64,000 nt of DNA from Owenia fusiformis (GCA_903813345.2 CAIIXF020000006.1:17674348-17738347), one strand, 5' to 3'; numbered from the stretch's first letter, positions 35,530-47,686 are shown. Numbers and translations are program-made. Notes: a model not told the origin generated them from the letters alone.

Positions 35530-36962
35530 GATTGAGGGTAGTATGTTGCAAAGAGGTTTGATCCAGTGGTATTCCACTTGGGGATCAAAAGACAGATGCT
35601 CAGGAGATAATCAGATCTATAATATGTTGATGCTTATTTTATTGTGATATTCAGTGACAATATGTTATGATAACAGCATCTAAATCTATAAGGCACATCA
35701 GTTGTTCCAATCTCTAGCCAAATACCTTGAAAACTGAGGGTGCTAACAATTCTAACAAGTATATTTCAAAGTATCATTTGCATGTTGACCCTTACTCTTT
35801 ATATGCATATAAAAGGGGATTCATAGTTTAAGTCATCCTTCAAGATTTGGCTTCACTGAGCTCAGCCCTTAGGATTAGGCCATCATGGTAAAGTAACTTT
35901 TCACAATCAAATAGATTGAGACTGAACAAATCCGGATTAAGTCTCTGTCATTCCAAATTGCATGATTTGTAAAATTACTTTCACTGAGTGAATATTTGCA
36001 TGATTGTAAAATGGCTTTTTTGCCATCTGGAGTAATTTCTTTAAATACTGTAAGTGGAATTAGGCTAATTTTCCAAACAAGGGGATCCAGGGTTGAGAGC
36101 GAAAACATGTTGACATTGACATTGTGTCATTTCATAATCGTGAGATTGGCAATATTCAGAGATTTAGAAATTCAGTTCTACTTCCTCATTTCTAGGTCAT
36201 TATTCTACTATAAGTAGACAAATCTAGCACTAATGCAGATGCAAATCTAACACTAATGTAGTTAATTGTAGAGAAATGTGATTTGTAATAAGAATTAAGT
36301 TTATCCAAAGTTATTATATCATACTTTTCTTTTGTTCATTAAAGCAAGTCCAGGGACTGAGGGTTGTAATAAATGAGACATGGAGAAATGCTTATCTGGA
36401 AATATGTTGGATCCTAATTGGTGTGACATCTACAATAATGCCTATTACTGTTCTGGTACTCATCGCACCTTCCTGAATTGCCACACTTTTCCGGATTCAA
36501 GAAGGAAAGAGATGTCACGGTTTGCAGTAATCTTATTATCTCAGGCCATAATCCTATACAGCCATATCTATCAGAAGCAGTGTTATTTGTACTTGATTTG
36601 TTCATTTGTTTCAGTAATTACACTGGGGCAGAATGAACTTTACTGAGAAATTGATGTTGAAATAAAGATTTTAGAACAAGAGATATGCTATGCTTTCAAC
36701 TATAATGCTATGCAATTTTAAAATGTTCTAGCTTGTGATGAGCCATACACCCCCTGGGGTGTCTTTATCATTATTATGTAAATATGTTAATAAGATTTTA
36801 ATAAATAAATAAAAAAATAAAATAAAAAAAATAGCTCGACCATGTCATACGAAATTCAAACTTCAAGTCTTGAAGAAAATTTATGCATGAAAACAAAAAT
36901 CATCATTTGATGCTTTTGTGTTTATCATAATAATAGGAAATTAAATATTATTTGAATATCCC
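35530..36962. other. No gene recognised
   Basis: The frame at 36380-36646 (+) has several cysteines (NWCDIYNNAYYCSG), but I see no flanking splice sites and no family. Confidence 0.45.
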
Positions 36963-37379
36963 AGATGCGAGTAGAAATAATCTTGATTTACGTCATTAAA
37001 AATTCACAATTCAGTCAAACTGATATCATATTTGGAATCTATATTGTAAAATTACATTTAGAAATGTGGTTTTGAAAAGAGTTTATCAACTTTGAAATTT
37101 AATTTTCTTTGAAAATGTGACTTCTAGGTCGGGGAGATTCCCCATAGAGCCCATGTTTTAAAACCACAAAAAGTGAAATATCTTTTCTTTTGTTGGGCAG
37201 ATAATATTTTCTTTTACTGGACATATTTTAATTTGTATAACTATTAGATACATAAAGGTAATATGAAAAGTGAACCATTTAAACTGATGCATATTCAAGT
37301 TTAAGGGAATTTTGTGATACCCTGCCATGTTAATTCCCCCGAATCAGCCACCTGGTGGCGAAACTGGTAACTCGCATCT
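36963..37379 (+). mobile_element. AGATGCGAGTAG-ended element, copy 1 of 3
   Basis: Shares with 57304-57727 (same strand) and 49254-49670 (opposite strand) the ends agatgcgagta and ctcgcatct plus long internal identity, including gagtagaaataatcttgatt, cacaaaaagtga, taactattagatacata and agccacctggtgg. It is a ~420-base non-autonomous element with short inverted ends; the duplication is not clear. Confidence 0.85.
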
Positions 37380-37839
37380 GAGTAATTGTGCAAATTTTGT
37401 AGCATTGCTAAATTGTGAGAATATTATTCATACAAAAATTCTTGTTTTACAGCATCTTACTTTTTACTAGTCATCTTATATATTATGATATGATGCATTT
37501 CTCTTCAATTAGTTTGAAAACAGTCCTAAATATTGTGAAAAGGTCTGCATGGTGATTGTTTTGAAGGAAAGATTTGAGGGAAATTGATTGATGTAAGCAA
37601 ACTAATGCCAGCATTTAAAGGATGATCAAATCTAGATTGATTTTATGATGAAATTGATTTTGAAATAAATCACTGTCATGAGGTTCTGTTCTTTGAGATC
37701 TTGGATTAAGTGACTGGAGAACATATTAACTTTAGATCTTTGCTAGAAATAATTAGATAAAGATTACTCTTGAGATATTGAATCATTTTAAGTTTTTCAT
37801 AAATTCATTGTCAGCAGCAAATACAAGTATTGTTGTGGA

Positions 37840-38210
37840 TCCCTATTATCCCATCAAACAAAGATCATACAGATATAGAGAAGCTGTCAGTCTGTGAGTT
37901 CATCCCTCCAATCTGTTCATTTATCTGGGCGATAACAGATTGACTGATTTGATTCAAATTTTATAGGTTTATGCTTTATGGGTGTAGGACCTCTGCTTGA
38001 GAAGGAATTTTCAATATGGCCACTCAATTCAAAATGGCCATAATTTCTCATAAAAAAGTAATCATTGATAGAAGCACTGGTCGACAGATTTGGTTCAATT
38101 TTATATGCTGATGCCCGCAGGGACAAAGAAATTTAGTCCAAGACAAGATGTTTAAGATAGGTACTGAATTTCAAAGGTTTTGTAGGTTGCATTTGGTTGT
38201 TGGCAGTGGA
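37840..38210 (+). repeat. Dispersed repeat: gataac...gatttggttcaa...AATGGCC family
   Basis: Contains gagaagctgtcagtctgtgagttc, ttgattcaaattttataggt, gggtgtaggacctctgct, gagaaggaatttt and catttcaaaatggcc-type words. Relatives lie at 53095-53300 and 58085-58720. Confidence 0.7.
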
Positions 38211-38214
38211 ATTG

Positions 38215-38598
38215 ACTTCTAAAAGCATTTGCAATAATGAATTAAAGGTGACATGAAGTAATATGACATGATTAACAATATTAAAATGTTTTAAAGTATT
38301 TTATTGTATTTCTACAAATGGATCCTCTTTGTGATAAGCACCTGTTTACAAGGAACAATGCAGACAGTGCAGACAGTGCAGACAGTGCAGACAGTGTTAT
38401 CAATTAAGTAATTGAGTTTGTATAGAGATATAATACAGTCCTCCTTAAGGCAACAAAAAACAAGCCTTTATTTATAAGCCCATCTGTTTTCTAAATCTCA
38501 ATCTCTTAGAATTTCCCAATCACACAGTAAATCTAATCAAGCCAGCTAGTCAATCTCTAAACTCATCTTTTTATTAGGATTCATCATAAAACTAAATA
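38215..38598. other. Spacer with a short 9-base tandem repeat
   Basis: cagacagtg is repeated four times at about 38359-38397. The remainder is AT-rich without features. Confidence 0.6.
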
Positions 38599-38673
38599 CA
38601 GGGTGTCCATAAAGTCTTTTTACACTTTATGCAGCCTTTGTATTGTAATTGTAAAGACTTCATGGACACCATG
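38599..38673. mobile_element. 75-base mariner-type MITE
   Basis: The left end CAGGGTGTCCATAAAGTCTT and the right end gtaaagacttcatggacacc + atg are near-perfect inverses, flanked by TA on both sides. CAGGGTGTCC ends are typical of mariner-like elements. Nothing is left inside except the hairpin loop. Confidence 0.85.
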
Positions 38674-38812
38674 TATATTTCATGCAGATACAAGAACCAA
38701 TATGCATGGAACCTTAACAGTATGACATCTAGGATTATATAAATTATATATATCACAATAATTAATAAGCAAATAAGTCCAATATATATCCACCATTACC
38801 TGATAGGTAGTG

Positions 38813-39476
38813 TTCATATTCATAGGTTTTACAACTGTGTGCTAATTAACCTCAAAATTATGTTTTTATTCTGTAATACAAGCTCACAGTATATTCATAG
38901 GTTTTACAAATGTCTGCTAATTAACCTCAAAATTATGTTTTTTTCTGTGATACAAGCTCACAGTATATTCATAGGTTTTACAACTGTCTGCTAATTAACC
39001 TCAAAATTATGTTTTTTCTGCAATACAAGCTCACAGTATATTCATAGGTTTTGCAACTGTCTGCTAATTAACCTCAAAATTATGTTTTTATTCTGCAATA
39101 CAAGCTCACAGTATATTCAAAGGTTTTACAACTGTCTGCTAATTAACCTCAAAATTATGTTTTTATTCTGCAATACAAGCTCACAGTATATTCAAAGGTT
39201 TTACAACTGTCTGCTAATTAACCTCAAAATTATGTTTTTTCTGTAATACAAGCTCACAGTATATTCATAGGTTTTACAACTGTCTGCTAATTAACCTCAA
39301 AATTATGTTTTTTCTGCAATACAAGCTCACAGTATATTCATAGGTTTTGCAACTGTCTGCTAATTAACCTCAAAATTATGTTTTTTCTGCAATACAAGCT
39401 CACAGTATATTCAAAGGTTTTACAACTGTCTGCTAATTAACCTCAAAATTATGTTTCTGCAATACAAGCTCACAGT
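38813..39476 (+). repeat. ~74-base satellite, about 9 copies
   Basis: The unit contains ttcataggttttacaactgt, ctgctaattaacctcaaaat, tatgttttttctgcaataca and agctcacagtata. Length varies 73-77 through the T run. It ends abruptly at 39476 after an internally shortened unit. Confidence 0.95.
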
Positions 39477-39782
39477 CAAAGTTAGTAAAGCTCATCAATG
39501 AAGTGAATCAAAGTAAACATTAATTAGATTCTCTGAAGAATGTTGTAACTTTGTGACAAATTAAATTAGTTCAAAGAGTATTATTAGCCGATTTTTAATA
39601 GATGATATCACTAATCTTTTTATATCGCTTTATCAAGGAAAATTGTTTATTCTTAGAACTACCTATCACGATTAATACGCAAAACTAATCACTCAATAAA
39701 ATATAGTGGTTCACTTACTGTAGAGTTGATGTTTGGCTATTGATATTGTAAATTATGGCTTGTTATAGATAGTAAATTAGAC

Positions 39783-39980
39783 AGATTTTCCAACTCACTT
39801 ATCCTATAGCATGTTTATTATTCCTGTATAACATATTACTTATGAAACATTTGATTACGTCATCATTTATCGCACAGCTTTATACGTCCATAAGTGGGAT
39901 ATTCTTACGTATAGAAGACAATTTATAAGAATATCACACTTATGGAATAATAAACATGCTATAGTTGAGTTGCAAAATCT
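39783..39980. mobile_element. 198-base foldback MITE
   Basis: The ends AGATTTTCCAACTC and complement GAGTTGCAAAATCT, followed inside by ctatagcatgtttattattcc and ggaataataaacatgctatag, give inverted arms of about 45 bases. The centre has tacgtcat and palindromic cttacg words. No coding. Confidence 0.8.
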
Positions 39981-40059
39981 TGTTTGATATGATTAATAGA
40001 TTTATTGCTATATGACGAAACGAAAAAGCGTTGTGATAACTTCATAGTTTCTACAACAT

Positions 40060-40472
40060 TCATACATTTTTGTTATTATTTATAAAGCTAGGGATGGAGA
40101 TTACATTAGTACAGGTACCCTGTTAAAGCCAGGAACTCAGCATATGTTAGTCCAAGTACCCTGTTAAAGCCAGAGGGTTCAGTTTATATGTGTGAAGCTA
40201 GAGATGTCTTATAAGTCAGTTCAGGTACCCTGTTAAACCTAGGGGATGTAGTATAAGTTAGTCTGGGCACTCTTTTAAAATAGGCAAAGTACATATGTTA
40301 GTCCAAGTACCCTGTTATGCCATGGGAACAGTCTATGTGTGAAGCTAGAAATATCCTATAAGTCAGTTCAGGCATAGTACCCTGTTTAACCTAGGGGATG
40401 TAGCATATTAGATAGTCCTGGTAGTCCTTTAAAAACAGGCACAGTGTTTGTCAGCCCAGGTACCCTTTGAAA
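40060..40472 (+). repeat. Degenerate array with ggtaccctgttaaa words
   Basis: Units contain ttagtccaagtaccctgtta, aagctagagatgtcttataa and acctaggggatgtag at irregular spacing (about 55 and 175 bases). The array resumes at 40842-40890 after the MITE insertion at 40473. Confidence 0.65.
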
Positions 40473-40834
40473 GTACCCTTTGCATTCGTTTGACTTCACT
40501 TCTTAAAAGAGAGCTTCGTCTTCACTCTTTCAAACTAAAATAAACCTGTGAACTAACCGCGCCAATCAGTGTTTGTCGGCCAAATTTGACCGACGTTCTT
40601 TATATGGTCATACCTTCTGACGTCATCGTTGAGCCCGGAATTGACCAATGACATGCGCATATTTAATTAGAACGCATTTGGCGTATGTTTCTTCAAGCTC
40701 GCTGATTGGCGCGTAGGTCAAAAGTGATTTACCCAAACTGTCACCGGTACTCGTCGTGAGGGCGGGGCTACTAAACTGTAATATGGTCTCTACTAGGCAG
40801 AGTGTAGTTTAACTAGACTCTGCACGCAGGGTAC
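40473..40834 (+). mobile_element. GTACCCT-ended MITE, copy 2, 7-bp duplication TTTGAAA
   Basis: The 362-base element lies between perfect TTTGAAA copies (40466-40472 and 40835-40841), with ends GTACCCTTTGCATTCG and CTGCACGCAGGGTAC. The body includes ccaatcag (about 40562), TGACGTCA at 40618-40625, gaccaatgacatgcgcata, gattggcgcg and ggcggggc, which are CCAAT, CRE, NRF1-like and GC-box-like sequences. No open frame. An 8-base hAT duplication is not supported; 7 (or 5, depending on the terminus) fits. Confidence 0.85.
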
Positions 40835-40841
40835 TTTGAAA

Positions 40842-41717
40842 GCCAAGGATGCACCACAATTTAGTCAAGATACCTTTATAAAGCTGGGATGTAGCAAATG
40901 CAAAGAGGATTTATCGTATTTCTGAACTGTCAGTTCATATCCTCTCCATCATTCTAGGTGTTAATACATTCAGGCATAGAACACATTGCAGTATATCCCT
41001 TCCAAAAGATACCATGAGATTACATGCTTGTCATTATTCACAATAAAATACATGTCATTGTTCATTTGGACAGGTTAAAGTTAAGAATATGGTTCCACCA
41101 GGGGTCAATTATATCATAATGTAGGATCACATGAAAAGAATAAGATTAGAAATGATAGGGAAATTATAGCCTAGGTAGCAAGAAGAAGATAAAACAATTC
41201 GATCAATTTTAGGGAGAATTGTGTTGAATTAGCATATAGTGAATAGTTGTTTCCTGTTGATCTCTCCTCCCCAGCTGTCAAATGCAAAGTCCATACAAAA
41301 TCTTAAAAGAAATGCCAAATCGAATGTATGTGCATGTTTATTTTTTACATATTAATATTTACTTGAATTGCCTCACAGGTAATTAATATTGATGATTGGT
41401 TATGTCTGGTTGCTAATGCCAAATATTCAAAGTAATAAAGAACACATGCATCATCCTTCATTCAAAGGACTTCATTTACTACTCAATTCAGAGCATGGAA
41501 AGGAGAGAAATACCCTTGGACCAAGGATGACATGCATAGTCTGAGGGAATTATCCTTACCAGATAAATACAAGCTCGAATGTAACAAATAGCGATTAGGT
41601 AAATGACAAGGGAAATGAATTGAGCTGAGAAGCTTTGGCTTCTGGAGATAAATAGCTATAGTTGATGCGGCTTATTAACTATGGGATCACATGACCTCAC
41701 CTCAATCAACTAACTTA
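40842..41717. other. No gene recognised
   Basis: AT-rich spacer without exon or element ends. Confidence 0.5.
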
Positions 41718-42124
41718 GTATTCCTGAATGCAAATAGCGGCTACTGGCTAGCGGGTTAATTGCAATTTGATGGCAAACTCATTTAAATATGAATAGTACC
41801 TGCCGTGTGTCCCGTTAGTTGCCAGCTCTCACCCTAAACCCAGTAGCTGGCTAAATGACAATTTAATCTGGTATTATAGCAGCAACTAACACCGACTATC
41901 GAGGTGTTCGGAACTATAGATAGCGGAAGTATACCTGGCGCATGCGCATAGACGCAAAACACATTTTAAGTTTGTTTGATCATGTGACAATGGCATAAAA
42001 AGTCACATGTTCACTGTTAGTCAACAAACAGGTTGTTCGATATTGCAACTTCAAACTGACGGATTAATTTATGCAAATCAGTAGGTTAATCCGGTACATG
42101 TAGCCGCTATTTGCATTCGCGAAT
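41718..42124. mobile_element. GTATTC-ended MITE, full copy
   Basis: Inverted ends GTATTCCTGAATGCAAATAG and complement (...GCGAATAC) continue to cggctac. The ~407-base body contains gactatcgaggtgttcgg, inverted in the partial copy at 647-785. Decayed related words (aatgcgaac...gcttagcgga) occur at about 18988 and 9170. No coding; the target duplication is unclear. Confidence 0.8.
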
Positions 42125-42127
42125 ACA

Positions 42128-42489
42128 AGCTCAGTCATCCTTTGAGACATATTTCCCTCCCTCACATATTTTAGAAACCTGGCTGGAATTAGCAAGAAAG
42201 TTGATACATACTTCCATAAAACATAATGTACGTCATTCAGGTTTTTATGAAAAATCACATCCGTTAAACATGACTCATTTTAGACTAACTTTGCCTGGAT
42301 ATTTCCTGGACCCATGTTTTTAAAATCTACAGGACAAGGTTATACAAGCTAATTGAGACCTTAAACTACCCATGAAAGTGAAAGAATTTTCCCTGAATGG
42401 CTGTACAGATTAAAGTGACAAGACAGTGACTATGACACTTTGCAAACAAGTATAACATACTCTGAATATTTGAAATACCAAACATTTTC
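42128..42489. other. No gene recognised
   Basis: AT-rich spacer without recognised feature. Confidence 0.5.
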
Positions 42490-42694
42490 ATTGTATTTTA
42501 TTAGAAAATGATATCATAACTGCCTTTATACTTTTGGCAAGAGCTGATATGATATGTTTTGTGATAATGACTGAAGTCTTCAGTAATAAGATGTGTTTTA
42601 TTAGAAAATGATATCATAACTTCCTTTATACTTTTTGGAAAGGCTGAAATGTTTTGTGATAATGACTGAAGGCTTCAGTAATAAGATGTGTTTT
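42490..42694 (+). repeat. ~105-base tandem duplication
   Basis: tattagaaaatgatatcata...cttcagtaataagatgtgtttt is present twice (about 42500-42602 and 42603-42694) with small gaps. The 4.3-kb element inserts at the very end of the second copy. Confidence 0.85.
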
Positions 42695-42780
42695 CACCCC
42701 GGGTGATCAATATCCTGTGTTCCGAATTTCGTTCCAGCAAGTCAGTGACCCGAGTTGTGTTTTACTGAATCCCGACAAAT

Positions 42781-42848
42781 ATGGCGGCTAATTTGACAAC
42801 AGACGATGTTGATGTCGACAATTATTCAAAACTTTCTGACAGCATAAG
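42781..42848 (+). CDS. Possible first exon inside the left arm (tentative)
   Basis: After gaatcccgacaaat, an ATG opens MAANLTTDDVDVDN... (22 full codons), ending at AG followed by the donor-like gtaaga. The matching place in the right arm (complement of about 46850-46920) also has atggcg in the same context, but its frame stops after a few codons. Sequence outside this stretch is conserved between the arms while the stretch itself is not. It could be the remnant 5' exon of a transposase gene or a captured host exon; no continuation was found. Confidence 0.25.
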
Positions 42849-43224
42849 GTAAGACTGAATATAGAGTGGCGCATTCGGTGCCTAAATATGTTTGCAACAT
42901 TTTCTTAGTTGTTTATCCATATGCGTTGGGCATTACTGCTAATCGAAGCATAAGTAAACGTGACCTCATTTTCAACGCTCGCTGGAAAGTATGTCACCGA
43001 GCAGTTTTTGACCTTCTGTTAGTTAATGAGATAAACTGTTATCATGGTATAATTGCTGGTAGACGTTCAAAGTATGTACCAACTCGTGCTTCCAGTGAAT
43101 GTAAACCATTTCTTTGCATAAGCGTCCTAGAAGGCATAATAAGATATATTCCATAGTACCGAATAGGAATCGCCAGTGTTCCGACGCACTTCATGGATAA
43201 CATTTTCTTGGGAAATAGGCACAG

Positions 43225-43880
43225 ACACTTTTAAAGAGCCCAGACTTCATCGAATAGCACCTTGATATCATAAATGTTTCTGGGGGACAGATATGGGGGA
43301 CAAACACTTGCTCCCCCTCTGGCACCCCAACCCCACCTCCCCCTCTGGCACCCCTCCCTCCCCTTTGACACCCCCAAAATTTGAAAAAAGTATGATTGTT
43401 TTTCAATGTTTTTATTGACTAATACACCTTAAAAGTGCCCAAAAGTACCAAATATCATCTTTAAATTGTAAAACTTTCTATGAGAGTTAGCCACCCCTAA
43501 CATCCCCCACAAAACAAAAGAAAATATTCTGAATTTCATGTTTTGTCTCAGACATTTTTTAAGTGCCCAGACATCATCAAATTGCCCCTTGATATGGTCA
43601 ATGTTTCTGGGGGACGACCCCTTGCTCCCCCTCTGGCACCCCACCCCACTTCACCCTCTCATCCTTTTTGACACCCCCAAAAGAATTTGAAAAAAATCAC
43701 ATTTTTCTTATTGACTCATACACTTTGAAAGTGCCCAGAATGCACCAAATAGCATCTCAAAACTGTAAAATCTTCTAGGGGAGTGACCGACCCCCCCCCC
43801 CCTCTGACTTACGCGATTTGGTTTACGCGGCAAAAAAATTGACAATTTTATATTCTCTTTAGTAAAAACCGCACCCCCCT
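43225..43880 (-). repeat. ~320-base tandem repeat, G-rich on the minus strand
   Basis: tgtttctgggggac...ttgctccccctctggcacccc recurs at about 43274 and 43604, and agtgcccagaatgcaccaaa / agtgcccaaaagtaccaaat likewise. On the minus strand the 43305-43380 part has many G3-G5 runs. Short minus-strand frames here (GGRGARGGGGVGVPEGEQ) are translations of this repeat. Confidence 0.75.
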
Positions 43881-44488
43881 TGGAGAAAAGTGTCTTACGG
43901 GCCTGCCTCATAGACTATTGAATCATAATGAACAGAAGCAGTGTATACTCACGTGTGATATCTTAATTTATCAAAAATAAGAATTGAATGCATTTGATAA
44001 TATTGATACTTTGCCAACTTGACTGATTTTTTTTCTAGTCTGAGTGATTAATAAATGAGTAGTGGATTTGATTAATTGAGGATTTCCCATGTTAAAATAT
44101 GTGAAAATTGTCAAGAGGCCACACACATCAGAGGATGAGAGTACAATACAATATGTGTAAATTATGAGACTATGTTGCAACACCTTCAAAGAATGGTCAT
44201 TTCACAATCCACATTGCACATACTGTAGCAGGCATTTTTATGATATATTTTAACATTGTCACAAAAACCAGGGATTGACAAAAAATATAGCATATCATAT
44301 AGCAGGTATATGCCAGGTATTGTAATATATTTCAACGTTGTCACTGTTAGAGTAGGCATTACAATTTACCCATAAAAATATAATAATATTGACAACAGGC
44401 TAAAAAGTCTTCACTTAGTAAGCCATAAATGTCACATAAAGGCGACGGTCACACCAGGCTTTCACGATAGCATTGCTAAGGTAATAGT

Positions 44489-45873
44489 CCCTGGTATGAC
44501 TTCCGAATATGAAGGATCCGTAGCACACTATTAGCGCAGCAACATTTGAAGCAATATTTATGAAGGTGTATATGTCTTGATTCTTTTAAAATACCATTTG
44601 CCGAAAAAACTTCCGGCTTTCGGGTCGAAAAATGTATTTCATCACAAGGGGTCAAAAAACGTAAATATTTTGATTCGAACTTTTATAAATTTTATAAGAC
44701 ACAGACCGTTATTCTAAGCATACGAACAAAAAAATTGATTATCATAATGTCAAAATTACTATGATTTTACTGTAGATGTCGGTGTTTAATTAGTGTAATT
44801 ACACAAGTGTGTTTTTCAGATTTTGTTTGATTTTTCAAATATGAGCTAAGCCGATTCAACAAAATTGTATGGAATATTTAGGTAATTTTTTTTGATTGGG
44901 AACGTATTAGTTTTCCGGGTAGTTTTCTTACCAGTTAAAACATTTTATTACCAGAATTTTTCCATATAATCGTAAAGGGTCTAACAACAAATTATTGTTG
45001 ATGTTTTATAAAACATAATACAATAACAAATAGGTAAGATTCATATCTAATTCGATGTTACAGAGGTATTTGCATGTTCATATATTCCAAGGGCATGTCT
45101 AATAATCAATTAGAGTCATATGCAGTCGAACGCCTTACAATTCTTCCTCGACGTTAGTTGTGGCTATCATCAAGTTTTCTGATGGTTGTTTCTTCTTTGA
45201 CCTTACCGAAGGATGCAATCAAATTTTAGGAAGATAATGATAACGATTTTTCTCAATTATTCATGAATTCGACCAAGTCTTGATGGTTGTTTCATAAGTA
45301 ACTGAGCTATATCTAACTACGAGAAATGGAATTTTAGCTGTAGTCGCAATTAGTCAAGGGAGAGCAATATGCCCATCTTTATTGATAATGTTCACCGCTG
45401 AATAAAAGTTCATATCTTAAAACGTATTGAGACCCATTTTGCGAAAAACTAGCATAATTTAAGCATTTGTCATTCTAATAGAAAAGTGATTCATTTGTAG
45501 CATTTATCTTATTAATACTCGAGAAACAATACAAAATGTCGATACACTGATGACATAATCTTTTGGTATTGAATAGAAAAATAACCTCAAACTTTTAGCT
45601 TAGAAACCTAAATCATATACTTAAAATCATATTTTATTATTTGCTATTGCATTGTGTACTCCAAATTGTAAAAGTTTGGAAGTTTATTTTTTGGAAATTT
45701 TTTGACCTCTGTTAATGGCAGGCATAATTTAGCCTTAAAGCCGGAAGTATATTAAACGGTTATAATAAAAATTATTAGGGGACATATGTAGGTATGCTTA
45801 TGTAAGGTCAAATATCGCTGCGCTATAGTGTGCTACCAGCTCCTTTATTAGACGTCCTAGAGATTTCATACCA
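44489..45873. mobile_element. Inner element with inverted ctagcacactat...gcgcagc ends (tentative)
   Basis: Left 44489-44548 (gtagcacactattagcgcag) and right 45808-45873 (ctgcgctatagtgtgctacc) are inverted copies over about 60 bases with mismatches. The outer edges gtccctggtatgac / ataccatggacta are also similar. No target duplication found. Confidence 0.5.
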
Positions 45874-46339
45874 TGGACTATAATGGCAGGATCCATGCAT
45901 AATTTATTAAATCAGGCCCGCAGATAGGAGGGGGGGGGGCCTGGTCAGAAATTCTCTCAAAAACTTGCAGTTTTTCACCATTCTGAGCACTTTTCACATG
46001 ATTTTTTGCCAAAACAACAGATGCCAGCCAGATCATACTTATAGTAGAAGGCTAGGCTCAAATAAACCTCAAATTGAGGTATTATCATTGAGATACTGAT
46101 ACTATACATACGATCGTGCTATCAAAACTGTCAAAAAGCCAGTTGGCAAAAACTCCACCCTTGGTAAAACCGCTCACCAATGGTGAATCCTGGATACGGG
46201 CCTGTAAATGGTCATCGTGGTTGTACCAGACAGCAATGCAATGTTTTGATTTGCACACATTTTTTATTTTTAAAAATCTAATTGAGAGCATCCTAATCAT
46301 GTGAAAAGTTCAATTTTTTTTGAATAGTTATATTCCTTC

Positions 46340-46374
46340 TTTAAAGTGGGTACACTTTTTGGGACACCCTGTAT
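46340..46374 (-). mobile_element. Solo mariner-type right end
   Basis: gtacactttttgggacaccctgta, read on the minus strand as TACAGGGTGTCCCAAAAAGT, is a typical mariner terminus. No partner end is found close by. Confidence 0.5.
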
Positions 46375-47015
46375 TTGCAGTTCAATGCCAATGTGGAAAT
46401 CAATATACAGGGAAATTCGATCTTGAATTTGTAAAATAATAACAAGAAAGGTAGCACCAAATTAGCTTGATGTATTCATGAATGGATTCTCAAAAGTATA
46501 CAAAATATATATAATCTTATTCTGTAGCTTCGGGACAATGGCGATTCCTATTCGGTAGAATGGAATATATCTTTCAACGACTTCTATGACGCTTATGAAA
46601 GGAAATAGCTTGGATTCAAACATAGCACAAGTTGAGACATACTAATAAGGTATACTTTACAGTTATACAATGCTCAGAGTATCCATCATTACTTACAGAA
46701 GGCAAAGAACGACTCGCTGATATCGTTTTCTGCGAGCTTTTCGAATTGGGTCATGTTGGTTTCATGCTTCGATTTGCATTAATAGCCTACACATATGGAT
46801 AATCGTTTATGAACATGTTGAAAACATATTCCAGCACCGAATGCATTACTCTATATTCATTCTTTCCTTATGCTATCTGATTTGTTTGACATATTTTCGT
46901 CACCTGGCTCGTCGAGACGCCATATTCATCGGGATTCAGTAAAAACACAACTCGGGTCACTGACTTGCTGGAACGAAATTCGGAACACAGGATATTGATC
47001 ACCCGGGGTGGTTTT

Positions 47016-47686
47016 GTTTAACTAATGTTGTATTACTTCATCATTATTTTGCATGCATTAAACCTATTGCTCATCCATATATAAATACATATTTGAATTA
47101 TTTAAAGAGATCAATTTGATTGATGTATAGATCCTGGCATATATGGCATTTGCACATGCATTTGATTTAGCATTTTCTTGTTGATACTACATATCCTTGA
47201 ATCAGGGACTAAACTACCATATACTCTGTAATTAGCGCCCTAGAAAATTGAAAATATATCCTTCAGACGATTCTTGTAAGCGCCTATATACTGTAAGAAG
47301 TCAAAAACCCCTGGGAATTTCATGTATGCCAATTTTCCTTAGCAAGAATGCCTTATTATGGTAAAGATCGCTAAAATAAAGCAAGGATGTTGCAAGAATC
47401 TAACCAGACAATAAGTAGTGTTATAGGTAAATTACATGCAGGAACATAATTGATATCTGAGGTGAGCGGGAGATATATATATATCACCCGCTCAACAATT
47501 CCCGGAAATTTCTTTTTATGTTCAAAGCTGTGGAGTTTTTAAAAAACAATGAATGTTAAGACCTTTACATTTAGATAGGATATTTATTTTTTGATTGTAG
47601 TTCTTTTGTAATTATTACATGAGGGTTCCACAACATTAAATGCATACTTAAATATAATCTACTAATCTTCAAAATCTACTAAGTAT
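47016..47686. other. No gene; one short hairpin
   Basis: At 47465-47495 gagcgggagatatatatatatcacccgctc is a strong hairpin. The rest is AT-rich. Confidence 0.55.

Larger units (their letters stand above)
42695..47010. mobile_element. 4.3-kb foldback transposon, ~490-base inverted arms, GTTTT duplication
   Basis: The ends CACCCCGGGTGATCAATATC and its exact complement are flanked by GTTTT at 42690-42694 and 47011-47015. Arms 42695-43185 and 46530-47010 are mutually inverted. The interior holds a tandem C-rich repeat (43225-43880), a second inverted pair (44489-44548 / 45808-45873) and a mariner end, so it is a composite. No transposase frame was found. A 5-base duplication does not fix the superfamily. 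Confidence 0.8.

Noticed and set aside
36380-36646. Cysteine-containing frame (NWCDIYNNAYYCSG) resembling a small extracellular module
   Set aside because: No acceptor or donor at suitable places and the C-terminal half turns into hydrophobic random text.
43191-43911. Glycine-rich minus-strand frames (GARGGGGVGVPEGEQ)
   Set aside because: Translation of the G-rich tandem repeat; frames are broken between units.
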